A stretch of DNA of 64,000 nucleotides from Morganella psychrotolerans. GTDB taxonomy: Bacteria; Pseudomonadota; Gammaproteobacteria; Enterobacterales; Enterobacteriaceae. The stretch spans positions 124,001 to 188,000 of the forward strand of contig NZ_LZEX01000044.1 in assembly GCF_001676055.1 (NCBI RefSeq). Reading direction: 5' to 3'. Positions 1 to 9,256 of this stretch are shown here, one piece after another. Both the position numbers and the translations under genes were made by a program. Every line of letters starts with the position of its first letter. Position 1 is the stretch's first letter. Below the pieces are notes generated by a model. It did no database searches. It worked only from the letters and a program-made list of their open reading frames with translations, and was not told the origin of the DNA.

Positions 1-326
1 ATCGTCTCAATATTGTTCTGAGCCGTACTCCGGGAAATGATGACCGTGTTGTCTGGGCAACGTCTGTTGAAGAAGCACTGGCGATTGCACAGAAGGAAAC
101 TGACGGCGAAATCATGGTAATGGGTGGCGGTAAAGTTTACGGACAATTCCTGTCACTGGCAGACCGTATGTACCTGACGCATGTTGATGCTGAAGTCAGC
201 GGTGATACATATTTCCCGGATTATGAACCTGATGAGTGGGATTCTACATTTATGGAATACCATGATGCGGATGACGCTAACTCACACGGTTTTTGCTTTG
301 AAATTCTTGAGCGCCGCAAAAGCTGA
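1..326 (+). CDS. folA: Dihydrofolate reductase, 3' part (window cuts 5' end)
   Basis: Reduces dihydrofolate to tetrahydrofolate with NADPH in the cytoplasm; target of trimethoprim. Only the C-terminal ~107 residues are present, reading in frame from base 3 to the TGA at 324. Visible family features are the GGGKVY nucleotide-binding turn, the [13 protein letters not shown] strand and the C-terminal CFEILERR, which align with E. coli FolA. The gene is followed by a bidirectional hairpin terminator and faces apaH, the same arrangement as in E. coli. thyA, whose dihydrofolate product FolA recycles, lies further on in the window but is not linked to it as an operon. Confidence 0.97.
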   Translation, partial: RLNIVLSRTPGNDDRVVWATSVEEALAIAQKETDGEIMVMGGGKVYGQFLSLADRMYLTHVDAEVSGDTYFPDYEPDEWDSTFMEYHDADDANSHGFCFEILERRKS

Positions 327-368
327 TTAATCAGTTGATTCATATTTTCTGATAAATAATGTTAATAA

Positions 369-394
369 AAAAGCAGAGCACCGGCTCTGCTTTT
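369..394. terminator. Bidirectional terminator between folA and apaH
   Basis: An 11-bp perfect stem (AAAAGCAGAGC / GCTCTGCTTTT) with an ACCG loop, flanked by A-rich and T-rich runs. It can end transcripts from both convergent genes. Confidence 0.85.
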
Positions 395-419
395 CCATTT
401 TCAGGGACAGGCAAAAACA

Positions 420-1253
420 TTATTCGCCATCATCATCACGCGGAGAAAAGGATTCCTGCCAGAAATAACAGCGATCTTCCCAGCGCAGCATTGTAAGTTG
501 TCCGCCCCAGCAACATCCGGTATCCAGAGCATATACGTTACGTGGCGCGCCTTTACCTTCCAGAGATGCCCAGTGACCAAATGCCACACTGTAATCTTCC
601 GGTAATTTTGACGGTAGTGCAAACCAAGGTTTTAAAGGTGCGGATATCTGATCCGGCTTATCTTTACACACCATATCCAGTTGCCCGTTTGGGAAACAAT
701 AACGCATCCGGGTCATCGCATTGGTGGAAAAACGCAGACGCGCCAGGCCTGTCAGCGATGGCGACCAGTCATTCGGTAAATCACCGTACATCGCATTAAT
801 AAACAGCGGATAGGTATCACTGCTGAGTACTGCTTCAACTTCCCGCGCACACATGGCCGCTGTTTCCAGATCCCATTGCGGCGTAATACCGGCATGAGCC
901 ATCACCAGCTTTTTATCATGGTCAATCTGCAACAGAGGCTGACGGCGCAGCCAGTTGATCAATTCATCCAGATCCGGTGCACTGAGCAGGGTATTTAAAT
1001 GATCACGCGGCTTGTTGCGGCTGATACCTGCGTAGATCCCCAATAAATGCAGATCGTGATTACCCAGCACCAGTTTCACGCTGTCGCCTAAGCTTTTCAC
1101 ATAACGCAGAACACTGAGAGAATCCGGGCCGCGGGCGACAAGGTCGCCGGTCAGCCACAGAGTATCTGTTTGCGGATCAAAACTTGCCTGATCCAATAAT
1201 GCGCGAAGTTCACGGTAACAGCCGTGAACATCGCCGATAAGATAGGTTGCCAT
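420..1253 (-). CDS. apaH: Bis(5'-nucleosyl)-tetraphosphatase, symmetrical
   Basis: Cleaves Ap4A to two ADP; it also removes Np4 caps from RNA in E. coli. 277 aa against 280 in E. coli. It is a calcineurin-type metallophosphatase: GDVHG at residues 7-11, GD at 36-37 followed by RGPDS, and GNHD at 64-67 supply the metal ligands. It is the last gene of the lptD-surA-pdxA-rsmA-apaG-apaH minus-strand operon, six bases after apaG, and ends before the shared folA terminator. Confidence 0.97.
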   Translation of the reverse strand: MATYLIGDVHGCYRELRALLDQASFDPQTDTLWLTGDLVARGPDSLSVLRYVKSLGDSVKLVLGNHDLHLLGIYAGISRNKPRDHLNTLLSAPDLDELINWLRRQPLLQIDHDKKLVMAHAGITPQWDLETAAMCAREVEAVLSSDTYPLFINAMYGDLPNDWSPSLTGLARLRFSTNAMTRMRYCFPNGQLDMVCKDKPDQISAPLKPWFALPSKLPEDYSVAFGHWASLEGKGAPRNVYALDTGCCWGGQLTMLRWEDRCYFWQESFSPRDDDGE

Positions 1254-1259
1254 AGCGGA

Positions 1260-1640
1260 TTAATGAATAAAAGTTGCAATTGCGAGCCGGAAAACAGGAA
1301 TTTCACTGATGAAATTCTCACCTTTGTGATCCACCATGGTGTAGTAACCTTCCATGGTGCCCAGCGGTGTTTCCAGAACAGTTCCGCTGGTGTAACGATA
1401 CTCTTCACCCGGCTCAATAACCGGTTGTTCCCCGACAACGCCTTCCCCCTGAACTTCAGTCTGGCGGCCTTCGCTGTTGGTGATACGCCAGTAGCGGCTG
1501 ATGAGCTGAACAGCATGACGACCCAGATTCCGGATAGAAACGGTATATGCGAAAACATAGCGCTCAGCGTCCGGCTCAGACTGGCTTTCGATATAAACAC
1601 TCTGAACCTGAATACAAATTTTCGGGTCGTTATTCATCAT
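1260..1640 (-). CDS. apaG: ApaG protein (Co2+/Mg2+ efflux-associated, FN3-like fold)
   Basis: 126 aa, one domain over the whole length, matching the 125-aa E. coli protein. The diagnostic glycine-rich stretch [17 protein letters not shown] and the [11 protein letters not shown] segment are intact. Members fold as an immunoglobulin/fibronectin-III-like beta sandwich; the biochemical role is still poorly defined, with divalent metal resistance described in Salmonella (CorD). It is cotranscribed between rsmA and apaH with gaps of only six or seven bases. Either of two adjacent ATG codons could be the start. Confidence 0.95.
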   Translation of the reverse strand: MMNNDPKICIQVQSVYIESQSEPDAERYVFAYTVSIRNLGRHAVQLISRYWRITNSEGRQTEVQGEGVVGEQPVIEPGEEYRYTSGTVLETPLGTMEGYYTMVDHKGENFISEIPVFRLAIATFIH

Positions 1641-1647
1641 GTATCCC

Positions 1648-2460
1648 CTATGAGGCGGGATTATCCGCCAGGTAATTTGCCATCAGGCAATACTGCGCGA
1701 CACTGATATTTTCCGCGCGGGTTGCGGGATCAATTCCCAGCTCTTTCAGTGTATCAACAGTAAACAGATCACCCAGGCTGTTGCGGATCGTTTTACGGCG
1801 CTGGTTGAATGCTTGTGTGGCAACCCGGCTGAGTAAGGCAATATTTTTCAGTCCGTACGGATTTTCACGGTGCGGAATAAGGCGCACTACTGCGGAGTCC
1901 ACTTTTGGCGCCGGACGGAACGCAGTCGGCGGAACGTCGAGTACCGGGATAACCTGACAGTAATACTGTGCCATAACACTCAGGCGACCGTATGTTTTAC
2001 TGCCGGGACCTGCTACAAGGCGGTTAACGACTTCTCTTTGCAACATAAAATTCATGTCACTGATAGCATTGGTAAAGGTAAACAGGTGGAACATCAGCGG
2101 GGTGGAGATATTATAAGGCAGATTGCCAAATATCCGCAGTGGCTGACCGCGTTCTTCTGCCAGGGCAGTAAAATCTACGGTCATAGCATCTTGCTGAATA
2201 ATCGTCAGTTTACTTTGTAAAAACGGGTGGGTTGCCAGGCGCGCAGCCAGATCACGGTCAATTTCAATGACCGTCATTTTGTCCATGCGCTCTGCGACCG
2301 GCTCGGTTAATGCCGCAAGCCCGGGCCCGATTTCAATAATTGCCTGGCCGTGCTGTGGGTTAATCGATGCAACAATGCTGTCGATAATAAATTGATCGGT
2401 TAAGAAGTTCTGCCCGAAACGTTTGCGGGCAAAATGCCCCTGATGGACTCGTGTATTCAT
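1648..2460 (-). CDS. rsmA: 16S rRNA (adenine1518-N6/adenine1519-N6)-dimethyltransferase
   Basis: Dimethylates two adjacent adenines in the 3' terminal helix of 16S rRNA late in 30S assembly; loss gives kasugamycin resistance. 270 aa (E. coli 273). The sequence shows the N-terminal RFGQNFL entry motif (15-20), the SAM-binding [11 protein letters not shown] (about 42-52) and the NLPYNIS motif IV at 113-119 that holds the target adenine. The start overlaps the end of pdxA by four bases, suggesting coupled translation. Confidence 0.98.
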   Translation of the reverse strand: MNTRVHQGHFARKRFGQNFLTDQFIIDSIVASINPQHGQAIIEIGPGLAALTEPVAERMDKMTVIEIDRDLAARLATHPFLQSKLTIIQQDAMTVDFTALAEERGQPLRIFGNLPYNISTPLMFHLFTFTNAISDMNFMLQREVVNRLVAGPGSKTYGRLSVMAQYYCQVIPVLDVPPTAFRPAPKVDSAVVRLIPHRENPYGLKNIALLSRVATQAFNQRRKTIRNSLGDLFTVDTLKELGIDPATRAENISVAQYCLMANYLADNPAS

Positions 2461-3455
2461 TGACTGTTTTTAATCATTGTAATGGCTAAATTTAATGCGG
2501 TAATAAAGCTTCCCACATCTGCATTTCCGGTGCCTGCCAGCTCAAGAGCGGTGCCGTGGTCAACCGACGTCCGGATAAACGGCAGTCCCAGCGTAATATT
2601 CACTGCGCGACCGAATCCCTGATATTTTAGCACAGGAAGCCCCTGATCGTGATACATCGCGAGAACGGCATCTGCGCGCTCCAGATATTTTGGCTGGAAC
2701 AGAGTATCGGCAGGCAGCGGACCTTCTAAATCAATACCCTGTGCCCGCAATTCATTCAGTGCAGGAATGATGGTATCAATCTCTTCATGCCCCATATGAC
2801 CGCCTTCACCGGCATGCGGGTTCAGACCACAGACGATGATATGCGGATGCGCAATACCAAATTTGGTACGCAGGTCATGATTAAGGATAGTGATTACTTC
2901 ATGCAGACAGGTTCTGTCCACGGCACCCGGTACCTGTAAAATCGGCAGGTGGGTCGTTGCCAGCGCCACACGCATTTCTTCGGTGGCAAGCATCATCACA
3001 ACACGCTTGCAGGCGCTGCGATCGGCAAAAAATTCGGTATGCCCGATAAATGCAATACCGGCATCATTGATAATGCCTTTATGAACAGGTCCTGTAATCA
3101 GTGCGCCGAATTCGCCCTGTAAACACCCGTCGCAGGCTCGTGCCAATGTATCAGTTACATAGGGTGCATTGGCGACATTGAGCTCACCGGCAATCACAGG
3201 GGCTTTCAGTGTGACAGGCAGGATCGTCAGTGTACCGGCACGTTGCGGCTGATGCGCGGTATCAGGTGAATAAGGTTCAAGTGTAAGCGGGAGCGACAGG
3301 TTTTGTGCGCGTTGCAGCAGCAATTGCGGGTCGGCACACACAACCAGTTTTACCGGCCAGTCGCGCTGTGCCAGCGCGACTGTCAGGTCAGGACCCACCC
3401 CGGCAGGTTCGCCGGGGGTAATAACAACGGGCTTCAGATTATTTATTACTGCCAT
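2457..3455 (-). CDS. pdxA: 4-hydroxythreonine-4-phosphate dehydrogenase
   Basis: NAD-dependent oxidation of 4-phosphohydroxy-L-threonine in the deoxyxylulose-5-phosphate route to pyridoxal phosphate. 332 aa, close to the 329 aa of E. coli. It carries the [13 protein letters not shown] terminus, the GPVHKG and GHTEFF metal/substrate segments, and [16 protein letters not shown] with the catalytic metal-binding histidine. It overlaps surA by 17 bases and rsmA by four bases, so the middle of the operon is tightly coupled. Confidence 0.97.
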   Translation of the reverse strand: MAVINNLKPVVITPGEPAGVGPDLTVALAQRDWPVKLVVCADPQLLLQRAQNLSLPLTLEPYSPDTAHQPQRAGTLTILPVTLKAPVIAGELNVANAPYVTDTLARACDGCLQGEFGALITGPVHKGIINDAGIAFIGHTEFFADRSACKRVVMMLATEEMRVALATTHLPILQVPGAVDRTCLHEVITILNHDLRTKFGIAHPHIIVCGLNPHAGEGGHMGHEEIDTIIPALNELRAQGIDLEGPLPADTLFQPKYLERADAVLAMYHDQGLPVLKYQGFGRAVNITLGLPFIRTSVDHGTALELAGTGNADVGSFITALNLAITMIKNSQ

Positions 3456-4737
3456 CTAAAATTTCCACATAAGCGCCAGCGCGCTGTTCCTGCATCCAGC
3501 TCTGTAACTCTTCGCTGAATTTACGGTTAAACAGCATCCGGTAGGCACGATCTTTCTGAGCCGCTTCGGTTTTGTCCACATTGCGGGTATCTTCCAACTG
3601 GATAAGGTGCCAGCCGAAAGAAGAACGGACAGGCTGACTCAGGTCGCCTTTTTTCAGTTTCATTAATGCGTCACGGAAAGCCGGGTCGTAAACATCAGGC
3701 ATTGACCAGCCTAACTCACCACCACGCAGGGCAGAGCCCGGGTCTTCAGAGAATTGTTTTGCCGCATCCTCAAAGGATGTTTTGCCGCTTTTTACATCAT
3801 TGGTTATCTGCTGTAATTTGCTGCGTGCCTGCTCATCCGTCATGATCGGTGATGGTTTGATCAGAATATGGCGGGCTTTAACTTCAGTCACCGAAATTGG
3901 CTGACTGTTTCCGCGCATATCATTTACCCGCAGAATATGGAAACCAACACCGGAGCGGACAGGTCCGACAATCTCACCTTTTTTAGCGGATTGCAGGCGC
4001 TCAACAAACAGACCCGGCAGTTCCTGTAAACGGCTCCAGCCCATATTACCGCCTTTCAGTGCCTGCGGATCAGCGGAATAAGTGATAGCCAGTTTACCGA
4101 AATCAGCGCCTTTTTGCAGTTCGCCCATAATCACAGAGACTTTTTCTTTGGCAGCATTCATCTGTGCATCTGTCGGATTTTCCGGCAGCGGGATCAGGAT
4201 ATGGCTGATGTTCAGCTCAGAATCTGCTGAATTCTGTGCACTGATGAGGTTTGCTAACGCATCGACTTCCTGCGGTAAAATGACCACACGGCGGCGTACT
4301 TCGTTATTACGCACTTCCGCCATCATCATCTCTTTGCGGATTTCGCTGCGGTATTTGTCATAGCTCATGCCATCACGTTTCAGACGTTCTTTCATCTGAG
4401 CGGAAGACATGTTGTTCTGACGGGCGATATCTTCAATTGCACCATCAATAGCCTGTTCCGGGATGGTTATCTGCATCTGTCCGGCCATCTGCATCACGAT
4501 ATTATCCATGATGAGGCGCTCAAGAATTTGCTGACGCAGAGTTGCCTGATCCGGAACCTGCTGACCGGCATTTTTGGCATTGACGACAACGGTCTGAAGC
4601 ATATTGTTTACATCACTCTCCAGAACAACGCCGTTATTCACCACAGCGGCGACTTTGTCCATCTGCTGTGGCGCGGCAAACGCGGTAGTGCTTGCCGTGA
4701 ACATCAGGCCGAGAATGAGTGTTCTCCAGTTTTTCAT
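3439..4737 (-). CDS. surA: Periplasmic peptidyl-prolyl isomerase / outer-membrane protein chaperone SurA
   Basis: Chaperones unfolded outer-membrane proteins, including LptD, through the periplasm to the BAM machine. 432 aa. A signal peptide of about 21 residues ends in the AFA motif before APQQ, then comes the N-terminal chaperone domain, then two parvulin modules beginning near residues 178 (SHILI) and 289 (RHILI), each with the typical GGxxGW repeat. It follows its client gene lptD in the operon; here the two are separated by about 190 bases holding a dispersed repeat. Confidence 0.98.
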   Translation of the reverse strand: MKNWRTLILGLMFTASTTAFAAPQQMDKVAAVVNNGVVLESDVNNMLQTVVVNAKNAGQQVPDQATLRQQILERLIMDNIVMQMAGQMQITIPEQAIDGAIEDIARQNNMSSAQMKERLKRDGMSYDKYRSEIRKEMMMAEVRNNEVRRRVVILPQEVDALANLISAQNSADSELNISHILIPLPENPTDAQMNAAKEKVSVIMGELQKGADFGKLAITYSADPQALKGGNMGWSRLQELPGLFVERLQSAKKGEIVGPVRSGVGFHILRVNDMRGNSQPISVTEVKARHILIKPSPIMTDEQARSKLQQITNDVKSGKTSFEDAAKQFSEDPGSALRGGELGWSMPDVYDPAFRDALMKLKKGDLSQPVRSSFGWHLIQLEDTRNVDKTEAAQKDRAYRMLFNRKFSEELQSWMQEQRAGAYVEILDGSNK

Positions 4738-4801
4738 ATATATCCCATCATGTTTCGAGTAGCCGTGCTATCGCACGGCAGGTGAAAATAGTATCAACCG
4801 A

Positions 4802-4925
4802 TATACCCTTATTCATTCAAACTGCAGGTTCGTTGGCGCAGGGAAGCCAGCCGGGTTACATACTGATGTATGCTCCCCGTCTATCTTCCCTTGCCGCCTG
4901 CCTGCATCCTGAATGACGTTGGGTA
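4802..4925. repeat. Dispersed palindromic intergenic repeat, full-length copy A
   Basis: About 124 bp with imperfect terminal inverted repeats: the left end TATACCC...CATTCA...TGCAGG mirrors the right end CCTGCATCCTGAATGACG...GGGTA. The core contains CATACTGATGTATGCTCCCC, shared with copies near 18388, 18510 and 40315. It sits between lptD and surA, abutting the lptD stop-codon side, so it is transcribed within the operon mRNA. No ORF is present; MITE-like behaviour is inferred from the structure only. Confidence 0.8.
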
Positions 4926-4928
4926 GGG

Positions 4929-7301
4929 TTAAAAGGCCGGAACGTACGGCAGAATACCGCGTTCAAGCATTTTTTGACTACCCAGACTGTAATTGCTGCT
5001 CAGACCACGTAATTCGACATTAAACGTCCATTTATTATCGTATTCACTGGCTTCATTTTTCCAGCCGATGATTTTACGTTCATAACCGACGTTGGCTGCC
5101 CAGCAACAGGTATTGTACTGAAGCCCGACTAACTGACTGGCCGGTTGCTGCTCTTTGGTATCATAGTAATACTGACCGACAAATGCCCATTGCTCCGCGA
5201 CAGGCCAGCTTGCGACCACACCAACCTGTGAAATACCCTGTTGGTTTGCCGGTGAGACATATTCACCATCATTTTTGGCATTCTGGCGCATTGCCTGAAT
5301 ATAATCGCGATCCACATACCGGTAATTTAGCTGAATCAGGCGCTCGGCATCCTTACGATATTCCATCGTGGCGTTGGACATTGCGACACTGCCCAGACGG
5401 CGGTCATACTGAAGCCCGGCTTTCAGCCCCCAGTTGTCGTTATAGCGCCACATGGTGTCACCTGCCCAGACCATCGAGCCTGATTTATCTTTTTCATCGA
5501 TAACCGTGATTTGTGAATCGCCGGTTCTCGGACGTTCAAAGTAATAGATTTGACCCACAGAAACATTAAAACGTTCAACTAATTCATCATCATAAATCCG
5601 GCTGGTTACCCCGGTTGTCACCTGGTTGGCGGATGCGATGCGATCCAGTCCGCTGTACATGCGGTCCCGGAACAATCCGCTGTAACTTGATTGCAGCAGC
5701 GTGGAGTCGAAGTTATTGATGTTATCCTGGTTTTTATACGGGACATACAGGTACTGTGCGCGCGGTTCCAGCGTCTGGGTAAAGGTATCGTTAAAGAACA
5801 TCGGGCGTTCAAAAATCATTTTTGCATCAGCTTTAAACTGCGGCAGAACCCGGGTAACATTTTTTTCCAGCTCAGCTTTGCCACCATAAGATTCAGGAAT
5901 ATCCTGATCATAATGGGTTGCCATCAGCTTGGCTTCAGTATTAAAACTTGCCCAGCCGTTAGACAGCGGCAGGCTGATTGTCGGTTCGGCATGTACCCGG
6001 GTGGCATCAGGGTTATTTTTGCCCACGCTGGTAAAGCGGGCAGCCTGACCGTATGCGCGGAAATCAAAGACCCCGAGGTCACTTTTATAGTAATTCAGAT
6101 CTAACTGCGGCTCTGCACGATACGAGGTCGCATTGTCATTATTGGTCAGGATCTGGAACTGTTTGGTGGTAACCGTCGCGTTCCAGTTTGATTTACGGAT
6201 GCCGACGGCTAATTTCTGCGTGGCATAGCCGTCAGTTGAGTTACCGTATGCGGAGGTAAAGTCAGTAAAATAGCGTGAATCACTGACCTTGGTGTAATCC
6301 GATGAGAACCACCAATCCTGTGCAAATGAACCACTGTGACCCCAGTAGAGTAACCAGCGGTCGTCTGACGCCCGTTTTGACCACTCTTCTTTTGATGCCG
6401 CTTTTTTGTCATCACGGTACTGCTTGTCATCCATCAGAAAGTCAAACGCAAGCGTACCGCTGCCGAGACCGGTCAGATAACGGAATTCGTTATCCATTTT
6501 CAGGCCGCGCTTACTGAAGTAGTGCGGTGTGATAGTCGCATCGTAATTCGGTGCGATATTCCAGTAATACGGCAGGGTAAATTCCAGCCCTGACGATTTT
6601 GAATAGCTGCCGTTCGGGATCAGAAAACCGGAGCGGCGTTTATCCCCGATAGGCAATTGCAGATACGGGCTGTAGAAAACCGGGACATTGGCGATGCGGA
6701 AGCGGGCATTCCAGATTTCAGCCACTTGTTCGTCCTGGTCGATAACGACTTCGGAGCCTTTGACGCTCCAACTGTCATTACCCGGCAGACAAGAGGTAAA
6801 AATACCGTTTTCCAGGATGGTATAGCGGTTTTCACCGCGAAGCTTCATTTTATCCGCTTCACCACGCCCCTGGCGGCCGACCATCTGATAATTACCCTGA
6901 TCAACATCAGCATCGTTATTATCGAGATTCAGCCAGGCTTTAGGCCCTTTCAGGCGGATCTGAGGATCGGAATAGTTCACATCACCGGTTGCGGTCGCGA
7001 TACGCACAGGGTTCGGTGTATCTTCACCGGTTTGTGTGACTTCCACTTCATCGGCTTTCAGATTCTGGTTACCTGAACGAATATTCACATCGCCGGTATA
7101 TTTTACCGCGTGCGGATACTGTCCTGACATACCTGTCGCGTTGATATTGACAGGGAAGTCCCCGGCTTTACCGTCGACAATTGGTTCATCATAAACCGGG
7201 ACGCCCAGCATACATTGCTCGGCAAGAGTGGCGTGCGCCGCCTGACTATATAATGCGGCCCAGATGATGGTGGCCAGCAGTGTTGGATAACTCTTCTTCA
7301 T
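4929..7301 (-). CDS. lptD: LPS-assembly protein LptD (outer-membrane beta barrel)
   Basis: Outer-membrane channel that, with the LptE plug, inserts lipopolysaccharide into the outer leaflet. 790 aa (E. coli 784) using the ATG at 7301 that begins [10 protein letters not shown]; the reading frame extends 16 codons upstream but that part has no homology to the family. A signal peptide of 24 residues is followed by the periplasmic LptA-like domain with Cys30, then CLPG, and the barrel with the paired Cys-Cys near the C terminus; these form the non-consecutive disulfides needed for function. First gene of the operon through apaH, divergent from djlA. Confidence 0.97.
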   Translation of the reverse strand: MKKSYPTLLATIIWAALYSQAAHATLAEQCMLGVPVYDEPIVDGKAGDFPVNINATGMSGQYPHAVKYTGDVNIRSGNQNLKADEVEVTQTGEDTPNPVRIATATGDVNYSDPQIRLKGPKAWLNLDNNDADVDQGNYQMVGRQGRGEADKMKLRGENRYTILENGIFTSCLPGNDSWSVKGSEVVIDQDEQVAEIWNARFRIANVPVFYSPYLQLPIGDKRRSGFLIPNGSYSKSSGLEFTLPYYWNIAPNYDATITPHYFSKRGLKMDNEFRYLTGLGSGTLAFDFLMDDKQYRDDKKAASKEEWSKRASDDRWLLYWGHSGSFAQDWWFSSDYTKVSDSRYFTDFTSAYGNSTDGYATQKLAVGIRKSNWNATVTTKQFQILTNNDNATSYRAEPQLDLNYYKSDLGVFDFRAYGQAARFTSVGKNNPDATRVHAEPTISLPLSNGWASFNTEAKLMATHYDQDIPESYGGKAELEKNVTRVLPQFKADAKMIFERPMFFNDTFTQTLEPRAQYLYVPYKNQDNINNFDSTLLQSSYSGLFRDRMYSGLDRIASANQVTTGVTSRIYDDELVERFNVSVGQIYYFERPRTGDSQITVIDEKDKSGSMVWAGDTMWRYNDNWGLKAGLQYDRRLGSVAMSNATMEYRKDAERLIQLNYRYVDRDYIQAMRQNAKNDGEYVSPANQQGISQVGVVASWPVAEQWAFVGQYYYDTKEQQPASQLVGLQYNTCCWAANVGYERKIIGWKNEASEYDNKWTFNVELRGLSSNYSLGSQKMLERGILPYVPAF

Positions 7302-7341
7302 AAGTATGTCTGCAATTCCGTCCTCGGTAGCACAGTGCCCG

Positions 7342-7410
7342 AACGCCAAAAGCTTAATTTACACGGAAAAAGGGCGCAGGTGAAACGCGTTTCCGTGTCT
7401 AAATGGCGTT
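7342..7410. promoter_or_regulatory. Nested inverted repeats in the lptD/djlA divergent promoter region
   Basis: Two nested perfect inverted repeats: AACGCCA (7342-7348) with TGGCGTT (7404-7410), and inside them ACACGGAAA (7361-7369) with TTTCCGTGT (7390-7398). They lie in the 180-bp space between the divergent lptD and djlA starts. A role as operator or leader structure is inferred; I do not recognise the site as that of a known regulator. Confidence 0.4.
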
Positions 7411-7480
7411 AGGCATCGTACAGAATGGGTAGTATGATAATGCAAAATTGCGTCAAGGGCATTGTCGAATTGAGGAGTAT

Positions 7481-8299
7481 ATGCACTATTTGGGAAAAAT
7501 CATCGGAATTTTATTAGGCATGATGTCCGGCGCCGGTTTTTGGGGCATTTTTCTTGGCTTTCTTATAGGTCATGCGATTGATAAAGTCCGCTCACAACAG
7601 AGAAACGGCTCCTTTACCAACAATCAGTCCCGGCAGGCGCTTTTTTTCATTACCACATTTCAGATTTTAGGTCATCTGACCAAATCCAAAGGCCGGGTGA
7701 CAGAGTCCGATATCTATCTTGCGACCGCGCTGATGGACCGGATGCAGTTACACGGTGACTCGCGGATTCAGGCACAAAATGCCTTCCGTGAAGGAAAATC
7801 GGCGGGTTTTCCGCTGCGTGATGCACTTCGGCAACTGCGCCGTGCCTGTTACGGACGCGCTGATTTGCTGCGCATGTTTCTTGAGATTCAGATCCAGGCC
7901 GCGTTTGGTGACGGTGAATTACACCCGAACGAGCGCCAGGTTCTTCTGGTTATTGCTGAAGAGCTGGGCATTGCGCGCCATCAGTTTGAAACTGTGCTGG
8001 CAATGATGCAGGGGCAAATGCACCGGGGCGGACAGGGCGGGTATCAGCAGTACTCTCAGCAGGGCACTTATCACACACAGGGTGCAGACCTTGCGGCTGC
8101 TTTCCGGGTGCTCGGTGTGCAGGAAAGCGATGACAGCACGGTTATCAAGCGTGCTTATCGCAAACTCATGAGTGAGCACCATCCGGATAAACTGGTGGCA
8201 AAAGGTTTACCACCGGAAATGATGGAACTGGCAAAGGAGAAAGCACAATCTATACAAGCCGCATATGATCTCATTAAAAAAGAGAAAGGCTTTAAATAG
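7481..8299 (+). CDS. djlA: Membrane-anchored DnaJ-like co-chaperone DjlA
   Basis: Type III J-domain protein anchored in the inner membrane that stimulates DnaK ATPase; linked in E. coli to the Rcs envelope-stress pathway. 272 aa from the ATG at 7481, preceded by a GAGG ribosome site; an upstream in-frame ATG at 7448 adds 11 unlikely residues. A glycine-rich transmembrane segment spans about residues 5-30 with the GxxxG-type spacing typical of DjlA, a TerB-like central domain follows, and the C-terminal J domain carries HPD at 234-236 inside the conserved [17 protein letters not shown] run. Divergent from lptD as in E. coli. Confidence 0.97.
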   Translation: MHYLGKIIGILLGMMSGAGFWGIFLGFLIGHAIDKVRSQQRNGSFTNNQSRQALFFITTFQILGHLTKSKGRVTESDIYLATALMDRMQLHGDSRIQAQNAFREGKSAGFPLRDALRQLRRACYGRADLLRMFLEIQIQAAFGDGELHPNERQVLLVIAEELGIARHQFETVLAMMQGQMHRGGQGGYQQYSQQGTYHTQGADLAAAFRVLGVQESDDSTVIKRAYRKLMSEHHPDKLVAKGLPPEMMELAKEKAQSIQAAYDLIKKEKGFK

Positions 8300-8459
8300 T
8301 GCTGTATATTTGTGTTTTACTGGGTTAATCACGGTTATTAATGAAGTGCCGGGCGGATCATATTCTTTTCATATAATTGCTATAAAATATAACCGTAGTT
8401 GACGATCATAGTCGAAAATCCACGTAAATATTTTATTAAATATGTTAAGGATATGATCC

Positions 8460-8552
8460 ATGGCCAATGCCCGTGTTCTTATCGGAGTAGCAGGGTTAGC
8501 ACTTTGCCTGATTCTTGCCTCACTGAATTCGGTGACCGTGTTATTTCATTAA
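8460..8552 (+). CDS. Candidate 30-aa single-pass membrane peptide
   Basis: A 30-codon ORF, ATG at 8460 to TAA at 8550-8552, in the 250-bp gap between djlA and rluA. A TAAGGA ribosome-binding sequence lies about nine bases upstream. The product begins MANARVLIGVAG, has a hydrophobic stretch of roughly residues 6-21 (VLIGVAGLALCLILAS) and ends NSVTVLFH, so one membrane-spanning helix is predicted. It converges on rluA, overlapping its stop codon. I do not recognise it. The case rests on start context, hydrophobicity and stop alone; an accidental ORF cannot be excluded. Confidence 0.45.
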   Translation: MANARVLIGVAGLALCLILASLNSVTVLFH

Positions 8553-9205
8553 AAATCAGCTTCACAGATAAAATTCAGCGGCGTTCCGTGCGCCGGATGC
8601 GTGATTGACAGCGCCTGCGCATGTAATTGCAGGCGGGGCGCTGACGCTCTTGCTTCATCATGCGCATAAAAGCGATCACCCAATATCGGGTGCCCGATTG
8701 CCAGCATATGAACCCGTAACTGATGTGAGCGTCCGGTAACAGGGGATAGCTTTACCCTGGTGGCGTGTGCTTCATATTCCAGCACTTCATAGCCGGTCTG
8801 CGCTGATTTTCCGGTTTCAAAACACACTTTTTGTTTCGGGCGGTTCGGCCAGTCACAAATCAGGGGTAAATCCACTATTCCCGTTTTTTCCTCTATTCTG
8901 CCCCACACGCGGGCCAGATAGGTCTTCTTCGGCTCACGCTCACGGAATTGCCGCTTCAGTTCCCGTTCAGCCGCTTTGGTTAAGGCAACTACAATAATAC
9001 CGCTGGTAGCCATATCCAGCCGGTGAACAGACTCTGCCTGCGGATAATCCCGCAGAATCCGCGTCATCACACTGTCTTTATGTTCCGGCGCACGACCGGG
9101 CACGGAAAGCAGTCCGCTCGGTTTATTCACCACGATGATGTGCTCATCCTGAAAGAGAATATCCAGCCAGGGATCAGCCGGCGGATTATAGGGTTCCATT
9201 AGCAT
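8549..9205 (-). CDS. rluA: Dual-specificity 23S rRNA/tRNA pseudouridine synthase RluA
   Basis: Makes pseudouridine at 23S rRNA position 746 and at position 32 of several tRNAs. 218 aa, almost the same length as E. coli (219). The catalytic motif HRLDMATSG puts the nucleophile Asp at residue 64; GRSHQLRVHMLALGHP-type motif III is present as GRSHQLRVHMLAIGHP, as is the PLICDWPNRPKQKV substrate segment. It lies downstream of rapA on the same strand with a strong hairpin between them, as in the E. coli polB-rapA-rluA order. Confidence 0.97.
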   Translation of the reverse strand: MLMEPYNPPADPWLDILFQDEHIIVVNKPSGLLSVPGRAPEHKDSVMTRILRDYPQAESVHRLDMATSGIIVVALTKAAERELKRQFREREPKKTYLARVWGRIEEKTGIVDLPLICDWPNRPKQKVCFETGKSAQTGYEVLEYEAHATRVKLSPVTGRSHQLRVHMLAIGHPILGDRFYAHDEARASAPRLQLHAQALSITHPAHGTPLNFICEADF

Positions 9206-9225
9206 GGGGTCACCAGATGAGAGGT

Positions 9226-9250
9226 GCCCGGCAGTTTGTCACTGCCGGGC
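9226..9250. terminator. Strong hairpin between rapA and rluA, no U-tract
   Basis: A 10-bp perfect stem (GCCCGGCAGT / ACTGCCGGGC) with a five-base loop lies just after the rapA stop. There is no following T-run on the minus strand, so it may act as an mRNA-stabilising or attenuating hairpin rather than a full intrinsic terminator. Confidence 0.5.
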
Positions 9251-9256
9251 AGCGGG

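Noticed and set aside
1224-1706. 160-codon plus-strand frame over apaG
   Set aside because: Antisense to apaG; low-complexity residues without motifs.
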